The notes under the pieces were generated by a model. It saw only the letters and a program-made list of their open reading frames with translations. It did no database searches and had not been told where the DNA came from. A stretch of 64,000 nt of DNA from Gramella sp. AN32 (GTDB lineage Bacteria; Bacteroidota; Bacteroidia; Flavobacteriales; Flavobacteriaceae): assembly GCF_023718305.1 (NCBI RefSeq), contig NZ_QEYO01000004.1:1-64000 (forward strand), given 5' to 3'. The position numbers and the translations under genes are program-made. Of the stretch, positions 1 through 8,882 are shown one piece after another. How positions within the stretch are numbered: position 1 is the stretch's first letter; each line of letters starts with the position of its first letter.

Positions 1-114
1 GACCAAAAGCGCAAATTAAAAATCGTAACCAGACTCAAAAAAAATATTGCTAAATTGGAACTCAAACCAGAAGATTTGGGGTTTTTACCAGGTTTAATAC
101 AAAACAACATTTGA
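1..114 (+). CDS. 3' end of an unrecognised protein (partial)
   Basis: An open frame runs from the window edge to a TGA at 112-114, giving 37 residues that are Lys-rich at first and end in LELKPEDLGFLPGLIQNNI. I do not recognise the family. It converges with the truncated NTF2-like gene, whose stop lies only 7 bases away. Because that neighbour looks cut off exactly here, this frame may belong to DNA that was inserted or rearranged into the locus. That part is inference. Confidence 0.45.
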   Translation, partial: DQKRKLKIVTRLKKNIAKLELKPEDLGFLPGLIQNNI

Positions 115-120
115 CGTTAG

Positions 121-435
121 TCAGAATCCATTTTCTTCAACGTTGTAACCTGCTATCCTTTCTTCAAAACTAGCTTCCGCAGGAATAGATGCGATAGATT
201 TTACCAAACCTCCGTAAGTTTCCTTTTTTACAGAGGTTTCACCATTCGGCCTTTTACTTACAGACAAAAGTGGTGTATCCTGTGCGGAAAATTTATATAG
301 TGCTAGGGTGTCTTGTTTATGAAAAGCTTCAAACATATCTTTAACCAATTGTTCAGGAGTATTTTGCTTTTCTGAAGTTTGAGAATTCATACTTATAGAA
401 ACAATTAATATTAGGAAGAATAGTGATTTTTTCAT
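121..435 (-). pseudogene. Truncated secreted NTF2/SnoaL-like protein
   Basis: The 104-residue product starts with a signal peptide (Lys2-3, hydrophobic residues 5-15, then Ser/Gln). It continues with a segment typical of small flavobacterial NTF2-like (SnoaL fold) proteins, including the QLVKDMFEAFHKQDTLALYKF helix region and SIPAEASFEERI. Family members I know run to about 145-150 residues and continue after this point with a MANVWTPY-like strand and a CGVNSFQ motif. Here the frame stops after NVEENGF, and the next 120 bases encode nothing similar on this strand. I read it as 3'-truncated by a rearrangement near position 121. A genuinely short variant cannot be excluded. It is divergent from panB. 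Confidence 0.5.
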
Positions 436-446
436 TGTTTTGAAGG

Positions 447-478
447 TTTGATGGTGGTTTACTAATTTACTACTTTTA
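447..478 (+). promoter_or_regulatory. Candidate panB promoter
   Basis: TTTG at 447-450 is followed, after 20 bases, by TACTTTTA at 471-478. This is close to the Bacteroidota sigma-ABfr consensus (TTTG at -33, TAnnTTTG at -7). The -7 element lies 22 bases before the panB ATG. Seen by eye only. Confidence 0.35.
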
Positions 479-499
479 CCCCAACTAAAAATTCAGAAA

Positions 500-1318
500 A
501 TGTCCCTTGCGAAAAAAGAATACAAAAGGATCACCGTGAAATCGCTCGTGGAGATGAAAACGAACGGAGAGAAGATCGCGATGCTTACGGCCTATGATTT
601 TTCGATGGCAAAAATTGTAGATGAGGCAGGAATTGATGTGATTTTAGTTGGTGATAGTGCCAGTAATGTCATGGCAGGACATGAAACAACGCTTCCCATC
701 ACCCTCGATCAAATGATTTATCATGCTTCGGGAGTAGTTCGTGCAATAAAAAGATCCCTGGTTGTTGTAGATCTCCCCTTCGGAAGTTATCAAAGTGATC
801 CAAAAGAAGCCCTCCGCTCTGCCATCAGGATCATGAAAGAAAGTGGTGCGCATGCGGTAAAACTGGAAGGCGGTAAAGAAGTAAAGGAATCTATCAAAAG
901 GATCCTTCATGCAGGAATTCCTGTTATGGGACATTTAGGACTAACCCCGCAATCTATTTATAAATTCGGAACCTATACCGTAAGGGCTAAAGAAGAAGAG
1001 GAAGCTGAAAAATTAAAATCTGATGCTAAGATGTTGGAAAAAATGGGTTGTTTTGCCGTAGTTCTGGAAAAAGTTCCGGCGAAATTAGCCAAAGAAGTTG
1101 CTGAAAGTATTAGCATCCCCGTAATTGGGATTGGTGCAGGAAATGGAGTTGATGGGCAGGTTCTCGTAGTTCACGATATGTTGGGGATGACCTACGAATT
1201 TAACCCAAGATTTTTAAGACGCTACGCCGACCTTTATACAGAAATGACCAGGGCATTTGAACATTATCGCGATGATGTAAAAAGCAAAGATTTCCCTTCA
1301 GACCAGGAACAATATTAA
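500..1318 (+). CDS. panB: 3-methyl-2-oxobutanoate hydroxymethyltransferase
   Basis: Cytoplasmic PanB transfers a hydroxymethyl group from 5,10-methylene-tetrahydrofolate to 2-oxoisovalerate to give ketopantoate, the first committed step to pantothenate and CoA. At 272 residues it has the usual length. The TIM-barrel metal and substrate residues are visible: Asp52 in [11 protein letters not shown], Asp91 in VVDLPFGSY, Glu123 in KLEGG, and the late loop IPVIGIGAG. The ATG start fits the family N terminus ([12 protein letters not shown]). Its substrate 2-oxoisovalerate is also the product of IlvD, encoded 25 kb away. panC and panD are not in the window, so panB stands alone here. It is followed immediately by a heptamer tandem repeat. 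Confidence 0.96.
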   Translation: MSLAKKEYKRITVKSLVEMKTNGEKIAMLTAYDFSMAKIVDEAGIDVILVGDSASNVMAGHETTLPITLDQMIYHASGVVRAIKRSLVVVDLPFGSYQSDPKEALRSAIRIMKESGAHAVKLEGGKEVKESIKRILHAGIPVMGHLGLTPQSIYKFGTYTVRAKEEEEAEKLKSDAKMLEKMGCFAVVLEKVPAKLAKEVAESISIPVIGIGAGNGVDGQVLVVHDMLGMTYEFNPRFLRRYADLYTEMTRAFEHYRDDVKSKDFPSDQEQY

Positions 1319-1367
1319 GTTAGAAGTTAGAAGTTAGAAGTTAGAAGTTAGAAGTTAGAAGTTAGAA
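1319..1367 (+). repeat. Perfect tandem heptamer (GTTAGAA)x7
   Basis: Seven perfect head-to-tail copies of GTTAGAA begin at the base after the panB stop codon, then decay into AG-GTTGGAA-ATTTGAA. Its reverse complement TTCTAAC matches the heptads found next to stop codons in the arg operon (12104-12152, 17482-17537) and at the window end. So this is one member of a family that always sits in the 3' flank with GTTRGAA in the sense strand. Confidence 0.95.
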
Positions 1368-1429
1368 AGGTTGGAAATTTGAATTCCTATTTAGTTTAAT
1401 TCAACGCAAATTCTAAAAACTTATCAAAA

Positions 1430-2134
1430 TTGAATTCAGAAAAAATACATTCCAACGAAGATAATCTTAATGTTCTTTACGAAGACAATCACATTATTGT
1501 GGTGAATAAACGTCCGGGAGATATCGTACAGGGCGATAAGACTGGGGATAAACCTTTAAGCGATGTTGTAAAATCATATCTTAAAGAAAAATATAATAAA
1601 CCCGGGAATGTCTATCTGGGAGTAGTGCATCGTTTGGACCGCCCAACTAGCGGAATTGTTCTATTTTCTAAAACCTCCAAAGCGCTACCAAGATTAAATA
1701 AATTATTTAAAGACAAGGATGCGAAGAAAACCTATTGGGCTGTCGTAAAAAATCCCCCTCCAAAAGAACAGGATGAACTCATTCATTATATGAAAAGAAA
1801 TCCCAAGCAAAATAAATCTTACGCAAACATAAAAGAAGTTCCGGAAAGCAAAAAAGCAATTTTGGAGTATCGAACCTTGAAAAAACTGGATAATTATTAC
1901 TTGCTCGAAATCGATCTCCATACAGGAAGACATCATCAAATCAGAAGTCAGTTATCGGCCATTGGCTCCCCTATAAAAGGTGACCTGAAATACGGTTTTG
2001 ATCGCAGTAATAAAGATGCTGGTATTCATTTACATGCACGAGAACTGGAATTTCTCCATCCGGTAAAAAAAGAAAAGATCCATATTATTGCCCCTCCCCC
2101 AAAAGATCCCATCTGGGATGCAATTATGAAATAA
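1430..2134 (+). CDS. RluA-family RNA pseudouridine synthase
   Basis: This enzyme isomerises specific uridines in structured RNA (rRNA or tRNA) to pseudouridine. The 234-residue protein carries the RluA signature HRLDRPTSG at residues 67-75, with Asp70 as the expected nucleophile, preceded by the VLYEDNHIIVVNKRPG strand typical of the family N terminus. It also has the later LHTGRHHQIRSQL motif. There is no S4 domain, so it belongs to the short RluA/RluC-like group. The start is a TTG at 1430; no ATG occurs before the conserved region, and the next Met would remove the active site. The exact RNA target cannot be read from the sequence. Confidence 0.9.
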   Translation: MNSEKIHSNEDNLNVLYEDNHIIVVNKRPGDIVQGDKTGDKPLSDVVKSYLKEKYNKPGNVYLGVVHRLDRPTSGIVLFSKTSKALPRLNKLFKDKDAKKTYWAVVKNPPPKEQDELIHYMKRNPKQNKSYANIKEVPESKKAILEYRTLKKLDNYYLLEIDLHTGRHHQIRSQLSAIGSPIKGDLKYGFDRSNKDAGIHLHARELEFLHPVKKEKIHIIAPPPKDPIWDAIMK

Positions 2135-2183
2135 TTAAAGCTTCGTAATCCTTAAAATTATTACTTAAAAAAAAAATTGAGGT

Positions 2184-3026
2184 ATGAAATGGCGAGGCAG
2201 AAGACAAAGTGATAATGTTGAAGATCGTAGGGGTTCGTCAGGAAAAGGCAAAATCTTAGCCGGTGGTGGAATTATTGGGGTGATTTTCGTGATCGCACAG
2301 TTTATTATGAGCGACGGTGATGTTTCAGTTTTAAACCAGCTGGAAGGTGCCGGAGGAACCACTGAAAGCCGGGAACTTACTGCTGAAGAGAAAGAACTGG
2401 GCGAATATACGGCCACGTTGCTGGCAGATACTGAAGATATCTGGAGCGAGATCTTTCAGGAAAATGGCATGCAATATCGCAAGCCCGGTTTGGTACTGTT
2501 TACAGATGCTGTACAAACTGCCTGTGGTGGGGCTTCAGCTGCCAGCGGACCTTTTTACTGTCCCGGAGATCAAAAACTATATATGGACCTCAGTTTTTTT
2601 GAAGAACTACGTCAAAGGTTTGGGGCTAAGGGAGGTGATTTTGCCATCGCTTATGTCATGGCGCACGAAGTGGGGCACCACGTTCAGAATTTATTAGGAA
2701 CGGCTGGAAAAGTTCGAAATTTACAACAACAGGGGAATCAGTCGGAAGCCAATGAACTCTCTGTTGCTTTAGAATTACAGGCCGATTTCTATGCCGGGGT
2801 TTGGACGAATCACAACAGTGAATATTTAAGTGAAGGTGATATTGAAGAAGCCTTGAGCGCTGCAAATGCGGTTGGGGATGATGCCATCCAAAAACGAACC
2901 AGCGGTAGGGTAAATCCTGATTCCTTTACACATGGAACTTCAGCACAGCGTAGAAACTGGTTTATGAAAGGTTATAAATCTGGAGATATTCAGCAGGGAG
3001 ATACCTTTAGCCAAATCCTCAATTAA
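2184..3026 (+). CDS. YpfJ-family neutral zinc metallopeptidase
   Basis: A 280-residue protein of the putative zinc metallopeptidase family PF04228 (YpfJ). The N terminus is the family hallmark MKWRGRRQSDNVEDRRG, followed by a single membrane anchor at about residues 24-43. The catalytic domain then contains HEVGHHVQ at residues 161-168 (HExxH zinc site) and a downstream ELQADFYAGVW motif that supplies the third ligand. The catalytic part is expected outside the cytoplasmic membrane. The physiological substrate is unknown for the family. It stands 49 bp after the RluA gene and converges with the EamA transporter. Confidence 0.92.
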   Translation: MKWRGRRQSDNVEDRRGSSGKGKILAGGGIIGVIFVIAQFIMSDGDVSVLNQLEGAGGTTESRELTAEEKELGEYTATLLADTEDIWSEIFQENGMQYRKPGLVLFTDAVQTACGGASAASGPFYCPGDQKLYMDLSFFEELRQRFGAKGGDFAIAYVMAHEVGHHVQNLLGTAGKVRNLQQQGNQSEANELSVALELQADFYAGVWTNHNSEYLSEGDIEEALSAANAVGDDAIQKRTSGRVNPDSFTHGTSAQRRNWFMKGYKSGDIQQGDTFSQILN

Positions 3027-3126
3027 TTTTTTATTAAGGGGATTAAAATGTAAATCCACATTTATAATTTTTCTGAAAAGATCACAAGCAATAAGCCAAA
3101 AATAGGTGCTTGGAGTAGTTTGATAT

Positions 3127-3996
3127 TTAGGTTTTTTTTAATCCTACAAAACTTTCAATCAATACCGCACTTAAAATTAAAGCACCGCCAATCATTACTT
3201 TTGGCGATGGAATTTCATTGAGAAAAATCACCGCCAGGATTATTCCGTAAATGGGCTGGACGCTACTCATAATACTTGCTGTGGTGATGCTGAAATTTTT
3301 AAAACTCCTCACAAACATGGTGTGCCCAATACAGGTAGTTAAAACTGCCAAAATTAACAAAGGTTTCCATTGCATGGCCACTTCAGAAAAATTACTGAAA
3401 AATATCATGGGAGAAAGGCAAATACAAATGACCAATATTTGATAAAACATCAGCGAAGAACTGCTGTATTTTCCCAACTGTTTTTTCATTAAAATATTCC
3501 GAAGTGAATAAAAAATTGCGGAAATAATTCCGAAGATGACCGCTATAAAATATTTATTCTTAAAATCGATTTCGGGACTTAGAAAATAAACACCTGTGAT
3601 GACCAATACTCCCAATAAAAGATGAATTTTATTAAAATTGGATTTTAAAAAAACAGGTTCCAGAAAAGCTGTAATTACCGGATAGGTGAAAATTGAAAGT
3701 ATGGCGATCGCCACGGTGGAGTACTGCAAAGAAAAAAAATAAGTGACCCAGTGTATGCCCATTAAAACTCCGCCAAGAATCGTCAAAAATTTATCCCTCG
3801 GCGTTTTTAATTTCAGGTCAATTTTCTTCCATTTACAATAAGCGTAAAAAATCACTACGGCCAGAAGAGTTCTGTAAAAAATGGTGACAATAGGATAGAG
3901 CGCAATATACCTTCCTAAAACCCCGGAAGTACTAATAAATAGAACCGCAATATTTAGCTGAAGAATGTTAAGAAAGTACTGTTTATTTTGGGACAA
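3127..3996 (-). CDS. EamA/DMT-superfamily transporter
   Basis: A 289-residue inner-membrane protein with about ten hydrophobic segments arranged as two EamA repeats of five, the second ending in SIMSSVQPIYGIILAVIFLNE, a typical DMT motif before the last helix. DMT proteins export or import small metabolites such as amino acids; the substrate cannot be predicted here. It lies 11 bp downstream of the 514-residue helical protein on the same strand, so the two are likely co-transcribed, and both are divergent from the leucine operon. Export of branched-chain amino acids is a possible link, but that is only inference from location. Confidence 0.85.
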   Translation of the reverse strand: MSQNKQYFLNILQLNIAVLFISTSGVLGRYIALYPIVTIFYRTLLAVVIFYAYCKWKKIDLKLKTPRDKFLTILGGVLMGIHWVTYFFSLQYSTVAIAILSIFTYPVITAFLEPVFLKSNFNKIHLLLGVLVITGVYFLSPEIDFKNKYFIAVIFGIISAIFYSLRNILMKKQLGKYSSSSLMFYQILVICICLSPMIFFSNFSEVAMQWKPLLILAVLTTCIGHTMFVRSFKNFSITTASIMSSVQPIYGIILAVIFLNEIPSPKVMIGGALILSAVLIESFVGLKKT

Positions 3997-4007
3997 ATTA
4001 GGGCAGT

Positions 4008-5552
4008 TTATCTGGCGAGTTCCTTAGATTTTTCCTGAATAATCACTTTCACGGGTCGGTTTTCGATATTACTTTCCAACCAGGAAATAATATCTAAATA
4101 TAAAAATGCCCGTTTTTCAAAAGGATGATCTTCAAATTTCTTTAAGGTGGAATGCAGTTTTTTGAATTCATCTTTGATTTCCAGCGGACTCACCTCGGGC
4201 AGCTTCCTTAAAAATTTGATCATTTCCTTTTGAACTTCATGCATATCGTTCATTTTGATCAAAAATTTATACGTACTCTTAATGAGCCGGTCCAAATGAT
4301 AATCCAGTCCTGCTTCATAATGTGCCACAAGGTTCAGAATTCGGGAAAAACACATCAGGTCTTCCCGCATTTCCAGGCTTTTATTATTAATGATCTTCTT
4401 TAAAAACAAAATGCATTTTTTATTCTCGCCGTCGCCAAAATACAGGCACGCAATTTTATAATAGAAAACCATGACATGATGCTCATCGATACGATCTTTA
4501 AACTTATCGATCTTGGTCACGATCTTATCCACCAATTCATCAGCATCGCCAAAAGCGCCTTTCATAAACCGCAAATTGAGTTTATTGGAGTAGACATATA
4601 AAAATGACAAGGCTGAAATATTATCATCATGCGGAATTTTAGATTCCCTTAAAGAATCTTCCAGCTGTTTTAAAGTTTCTTCAAAAAGCTGCGTATGGTT
4701 AAGATAAAACAGGGATTCCAGTAAATAATGGCTGCCCTTTAAAAAAGAAACCGGATGGATAGGGATTAAATGTGGATATTCCTGAAAAAGATCCTTCCAT
4801 TTCATGGAATATCGATAACAACCCAAAAAATCCTGGGTTAAGAAACTATACCATAAATGCGCTTTATACAGCCACAATCTTTCACGAAATCCTAATATTT
4901 TATACTCATATTCAGGTAACTGTTTCTGAAAATAATCCTTAATATCATCGGCTTCCTCTTTAGTTCGACAATATCCAAGCTTTAAGAAAATGGAATATAA
5001 TTCCAGGGATAAATTGGAAAGTTTACTGGACAAAACATTTAACTGGATAAGCTCTTTAGTCTGGCTAATGAGGGTTTCCGCCCTATTGCTCATACTTCGG
5101 GTGATATATTGCGATTCTATAATTTTTTCCAGCTCCAAAATTTCAAAAGCAACATTCTTTTCTTCATAGTTTAAAGCCAGGCTTTTCACCTTATCTAAAA
5201 TTTTCAGGCTTTGTTGATAAAGGCCTTTGTGATAAAGTATATAAGCAAAATCTAATTGCTCCCGTATCAAAACCGGAATATTTTGATGTGCCGGATTTAG
5301 CCGAAGTGAAATTAAAAGTTGTTTATAAAGATGTGTTTTTACATTGGATAGCTGCAGTTTGCTAATTTTGGTTTTCGCCAGGATTTCCTCCTCATCATAC
5401 TTTTTTTGGCGCAACATTACCTTATATAAATTCAGGAATTTAGAATCTGAATTTACTCCCACTCTCCCCACATAAAGCGAAAATTGCCGTTTTTCTGAAG
5501 CTGAAAGTGATTTAATTAAAGAAAACAAGTTTTCGGTTAAGTCATTGGTCAT
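4008..5552 (-). CDS. Conserved helical repeat protein, function unknown
   Basis: The 514-residue product has no signal peptide and is almost entirely amphipathic helices, for example SLIKSLSASEKRQFSLYVGR near the N terminus and repeated pairs spaced like TPR or similar solenoid units. I do not recognise a named domain or catalytic motif. It is likely a cytoplasmic scaffold or regulator. It is divergent from leuA over 148 bp containing two candidate operators, one of them a perfect palindrome 25 bp upstream of this start codon. Its placement suggests co-regulation with leucine synthesis; nothing in the protein itself shows that. Confidence 0.8.
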   Translation of the reverse strand: MTNDLTENLFSLIKSLSASEKRQFSLYVGRVGVNSDSKFLNLYKVMLRQKKYDEEEILAKTKISKLQLSNVKTHLYKQLLISLRLNPAHQNIPVLIREQLDFAYILYHKGLYQQSLKILDKVKSLALNYEEKNVAFEILELEKIIESQYITRSMSNRAETLISQTKELIQLNVLSSKLSNLSLELYSIFLKLGYCRTKEEADDIKDYFQKQLPEYEYKILGFRERLWLYKAHLWYSFLTQDFLGCYRYSMKWKDLFQEYPHLIPIHPVSFLKGSHYLLESLFYLNHTQLFEETLKQLEDSLRESKIPHDDNISALSFLYVYSNKLNLRFMKGAFGDADELVDKIVTKIDKFKDRIDEHHVMVFYYKIACLYFGDGENKKCILFLKKIINNKSLEMREDLMCFSRILNLVAHYEAGLDYHLDRLIKSTYKFLIKMNDMHEVQKEMIKFLRKLPEVSPLEIKDEFKKLHSTLKKFEDHPFEKRAFLYLDIISWLESNIENRPVKVIIQEKSKELAR

Positions 5553-5577
5553 TGTAAATGAATAATTTATAAGTAGC

Positions 5578-5596
5578 TGTAAATAAAGTATTTACA
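5578..5596. promoter_or_regulatory. Palindrome TGTAAATA-AAG-TATTTACA
   Basis: Perfect 8-bp arms with a 3-base centre, 25 bp upstream of the 514-residue gene's start and 104 bp upstream of leuA. Its size and symmetry fit a dimeric repressor site. Confidence 0.45.
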
Positions 5597-5641
5597 ATCT
5601 AATTAAACCAGTCCCAGTATCGTAACATATTTCAGTTCACC

Positions 5642-5668
5642 ATACTCGGAGTATAGTCTTTCCTATAC
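5642..5668. promoter_or_regulatory. Overlapping dyads upstream of leuA
   Basis: ATACTC-G-GAGTAT (5642-5654) overlaps a second inverted repeat GTATAG-TCTTTC-CTATAC (5651-5668), 32 bp before the leuA ATG. The shared GTAT means that only one pairing can form at a time in RNA. As DNA they could be adjacent half-sites for one regulator. Confidence 0.4.
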
Positions 5669-5700
5669 ATTAGATAAAGATAAAGCAAAATAAAACTCTT

Positions 5701-6873
5701 ATGAGTACAGATAAGGTACAAATTTTCGATACTACTTTGAGGGATGGTGAGCAGGTTCCCGGCTGCAAGTTGAATACAAGACAAAAATTGAAAATTGCCC
5801 AAAGACTCGATGAACTTGGTGTTGACGTGATTGAAGCAGGTTTTCCTGTTTCCAGTCCCGGCGATTTTAATTCTGTAACAGAAATTTCAAAACTTGTTCG
5901 GAATGCCAGTGTTTGTGGACTCACCCGTGCCGTTAAAAAAGATATCGAAGTTGCTGCTGAAGCCTTGAAATATGCACGCAAACCCAGAATACATACCGGA
6001 ATAGGAACTTCAGATTCTCATATAAAATATAAATTCAATTCCAACAGATCGGCGATCATCGATCGGGCGGCAGAAGCTGTAGCCTATGCCAAAACATTTG
6101 TTGATGATGTTGAATTTTATGCCGAAGACGCCGGCCGTACTGAAAATGAATTTTTAGCCAAGATTTGTGCTGAAGCTGTAAAGGCAGGAGCCACAGTCCT
6201 TAATATTCCTGACACTACCGGATACTGTCTTCCGGAGGAATATGGTAAGAAAATTAAATATCTGAAAGATCATGTGCCGGGTATTGAAAATGTTATTATT
6301 TCATGTCACTGCCATAATGATCTGGGACTTGCAACCGCAAACGCGATCGCAGGGGTCACCAATGGCGCAAGGCAAATAGAATGTACAATTAATGGAATAG
6401 GCGAAAGAGCAGGAAATACGGCCCTAGAAGAAGTCGTCATGATCTTAAGGCAGCACCCTTCTTTGAACTTGAATACCGATATAAATCCTCGTTTATTATT
6501 TGACACCAGCAATATGGTCGCCCGAGAAATGGGCATGATGGTGCAACCAAATAAGGCGATCGTTGGCGCCAATGCCTTTGCGCACAGTTCAGGCATTCAC
6601 CAGGACGGTGTCATCAAGAATAGGGAAACATACGAAATCATAGATCCAGCCGATGTCGGGGTAACCGAATCGGCTATTGTTTTAACTGCCCGAAGCGGAA
6701 GAGCTGCCTTAGCTTATAAGGCCAAAAAATTGGGCTATGAATTAACCAAACTGGAACTTGACTCAGTTTATATCGAATTTTTAAGTTTTGCAGATGCAAA
6801 AAAACAGGTTTTAGATCACGATGTTCACCAGATCATGGAACTTTATCGTAAAAATACCCGTGCAATCGCTTAA
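5701..6873 (+). CDS. leuA: 2-isopropylmalate synthase, short form
   Basis: Condenses acetyl-CoA with 2-oxoisovalerate to 2-isopropylmalate, the committed step of leucine synthesis. The HMGL-like TIM barrel is evident: [11 protein letters not shown] at residues 8-18, the [13 protein letters not shown] metal motif near residue 200, and GIHQDG near residue 300. The protein has 390 residues against about 520 for enterobacterial LeuA, so the C-terminal allosteric LeuA dimer domain (leucine sensor) is absent. Citramalate or homocitrate synthase are sequence-related alternatives, but the immediate leuCDB context decides for LeuA. It is the first gene of the operon, with 5 bp to leuC. Confidence 0.93.
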   Translation: MSTDKVQIFDTTLRDGEQVPGCKLNTRQKLKIAQRLDELGVDVIEAGFPVSSPGDFNSVTEISKLVRNASVCGLTRAVKKDIEVAAEALKYARKPRIHTGIGTSDSHIKYKFNSNRSAIIDRAAEAVAYAKTFVDDVEFYAEDAGRTENEFLAKICAEAVKAGATVLNIPDTTGYCLPEEYGKKIKYLKDHVPGIENVIISCHCHNDLGLATANAIAGVTNGARQIECTINGIGERAGNTALEEVVMILRQHPSLNLNTDINPRLLFDTSNMVAREMGMMVQPNKAIVGANAFAHSSGIHQDGVIKNRETYEIIDPADVGVTESAIVLTARSGRAALAYKAKKLGYELTKLELDSVYIEFLSFADAKKQVLDHDVHQIMELYRKNTRAIA

Positions 6874-6878
6874 TTTTT

Positions 6879-8261
6879 ATGAAGAAAACTTTATTTGATA
6901 AAATATGGGACGCCCATATTGTGGAAAGTATACCTAACGGACCGGATATTTTGTATATCGATAAACATCTGATACACGAAGTTACCAGTCCGCAGGCATT
7001 TAATGAATTAAAAGAAAGGGACGTTCCGGTTTTTAGGCCTGATAAGATCGTGGCTACGGCTGATCATAACACTCCTACGGAAAATCAGCATTTACCGGTC
7101 AAGGATTTGCTGTCCAGAAAACAGTTAAAAGAACTAACCCAAAATTGTGAAGAAAATAATATCACGCTGTATGGTTTAGGTCATCCTTATAATGGGATTG
7201 TGCATGTAATGGCTCCGGAATTGGGGATTACCCAACCGGGAATGACCATTGTTTGCGGGGATAGCCACACCTCTACACATGGTGCCTTTGGAACCATTGC
7301 TTTTGGGATTGGTACCAGCCAGGTTACCCAGGTTTTTGCCAGCCAATGTCTATTAGTCGAGAAACCAAAAAAACTCCGGGTTAACGTAAACGGAAAACTA
7401 AAAAAAGGAGTTTTGCCAAAAGATGTGATCCTATATATTATCAGCAAATTGGGAACTAATTCAGGGACTGGTTACTTCTGTGAATATGCCGGGAATGTTT
7501 TTGAAGAAATGTCTATGGAAGGCCGAATGACCGTTTGCAATATGAGTATTGAAATGGGCGCGCGTGGCGGACTGATAGCTCCCGATGAGACTACCTTTGA
7601 ATATGTAAAGGATAGGGAATTTGCTCCTAAAGGAGAAGAATTCGAAAGATTAAAAGCACATTGGAAAACATTAAAAACCGATGATGATGCGAAGTTCGAT
7701 CAGGAATATGAATTTGAAGCTGAAGATATTGAACCCATGATCACCTACGGAACAAATCCGGGAATGGGGATCAAGATCACCGGAATGATTCCGCTGGAAG
7801 GAAATAAAAGCGATGCCAAGGCATTACATTATATGAATTTTAAGCCAGGAGAAATTCTTCTGGAAAAACCTATCAACTATATTTTTATAGGCAGTTGTAC
7901 CAATTCAAGGATTGAAGATTTTAGGGTTGCCGCTTCCTACATCAAAGGAAAACAAAAGGCTAAAAACGTAAATGCCTTGATTGTTCCCGGTTCACAACAG
8001 GTTGCAGTCCAGATCAAAAAAGAAGGTTTAGATAAAATATTCGAAGAGGCAGGTTTTACTTTGCGCCAACCCGGATGTTCCGCTTGTTTGGCCATGAACG
8101 ATGATAAAATTCCTGAAGGTGAATATTGTGTTTCCACAAGCAACCGAAATTTCGAAGGAAGACAGGGGCCCGGATCGCGAACTATTTTGGCAAGTCCGTT
8201 AACCGCTGCTGCGGTGGCCATTGCCGGAAAAATTACAGATTTCACCAAACAACTGAACTAA
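6879..8261 (+). CDS. leuC: 3-isopropylmalate dehydratase, large subunit
   Basis: LeuC with LeuD isomerises 2- to 3-isopropylmalate using a [4Fe-4S] cluster. The 460-residue length is normal. Substrate and cluster motifs are present: [14 protein letters not shown] near residues 125-138, [12 protein letters not shown] near 340, and [18 protein letters not shown] near 400, which together supply the three cluster cysteines. The stop codon overlaps the leuD start (TAATG), indicating translational coupling of the two subunits. Confidence 0.97.
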   Translation: MKKTLFDKIWDAHIVESIPNGPDILYIDKHLIHEVTSPQAFNELKERDVPVFRPDKIVATADHNTPTENQHLPVKDLLSRKQLKELTQNCEENNITLYGLGHPYNGIVHVMAPELGITQPGMTIVCGDSHTSTHGAFGTIAFGIGTSQVTQVFASQCLLVEKPKKLRVNVNGKLKKGVLPKDVILYIISKLGTNSGTGYFCEYAGNVFEEMSMEGRMTVCNMSIEMGARGGLIAPDETTFEYVKDREFAPKGEEFERLKAHWKTLKTDDDAKFDQEYEFEAEDIEPMITYGTNPGMGIKITGMIPLEGNKSDAKALHYMNFKPGEILLEKPINYIFIGSCTNSRIEDFRVAASYIKGKQKAKNVNALIVPGSQQVAVQIKKEGLDKIFEEAGFTLRQPGCSACLAMNDDKIPEGEYCVSTSNRNFEGRQGPGSRTILASPLTAAAVAIAGKITDFTKQLN

Positions 8262-8881
8262 TGGAAAAATTTACAACACTTACAGCTACTGCGGTTCCAT
8301 TAGATTCAGAAAATGTGGATACCGATCAGATCATTCCGGCGAGATTTTTAAAAGCTACGGATAAGGCTGGTTTTGGAGATAATTTGTTTCGGGATTGGAG
8401 ATATGATAAAACTGGCGAACCAAACAAAGATTTTGTTTTAAACGATCCAACATATAAAGGTTCAATTCTGGTTGCGGGAAATAATTTTGGTTGTGGTTCC
8501 AGCAGGGAACACGCAGCCTGGGCATTAAAAGCTTATGGTTTTAAAGTAGTTATTTCCAGTTATTTTGCTGATATTTTTAAAGGTAATGCCTTAAACAACG
8601 GACTTCTTCCGGTGCAGGTAAGCCCAGATTATTTATATAAATTATTTACCGCCATTACCGCGAACCCTTCCGAAGAAATTAAGATTGATCTTGAAAATCA
8701 ACTGGTTTCAATCAATTCTTCCGGAGAATCAGAAAAATTTGAAATTGATACCTACAAGAAAACCTGTTTGATCAATGGATATGACGATATAGATTTCCTC
8801 ACCAGTAAATTGGAAAGGATTAAGGAATACGAACAAAAAAGATCTGTTTCAGAAAAGGAAATGGACAAAATCGCAAATTAA
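8261..8881 (+). CDS. leuD: 3-isopropylmalate dehydratase, small subunit
   Basis: The 206-residue small (swivelling) subunit of isopropylmalate isomerase. The start is the ATG at 8261 that overlaps the leuC stop, giving the family N terminus [31 protein letters not shown] longer in-frame extension upstream lies inside leuC and is not part of the gene. Hallmark motifs are [11 protein letters not shown] near residue 73 and [17 protein letters not shown] near residue 100. The C terminus carries a charged extension ([16 protein letters not shown]) slightly beyond the usual end. The gene abuts leuB with a 1-base gap. Confidence 0.96.
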   Translation: MEKFTTLTATAVPLDSENVDTDQIIPARFLKATDKAGFGDNLFRDWRYDKTGEPNKDFVLNDPTYKGSILVAGNNFGCGSSREHAAWALKAYGFKVVISSYFADIFKGNALNNGLLPVQVSPDYLYKLFTAITANPSEEIKIDLENQLVSINSSGESEKFEIDTYKKTCLINGYDDIDFLTSKLERIKEYEQKRSVSEKEMDKIAN

Positions 8882-8882
8882 A

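Noticed and set aside
1319..1367. CRISPR-like array
   Set aside because: The unit is 7 bases without spacers and no cas genes are near; it is a simple tandem repeat.
8126..8260. Longer leuD start inside leuC (251 residues)
   Set aside because: The added 45 residues are leuC sequence in another frame. The ATG at 8261 overlaps the leuC stop and gives the standard LeuD N terminus.
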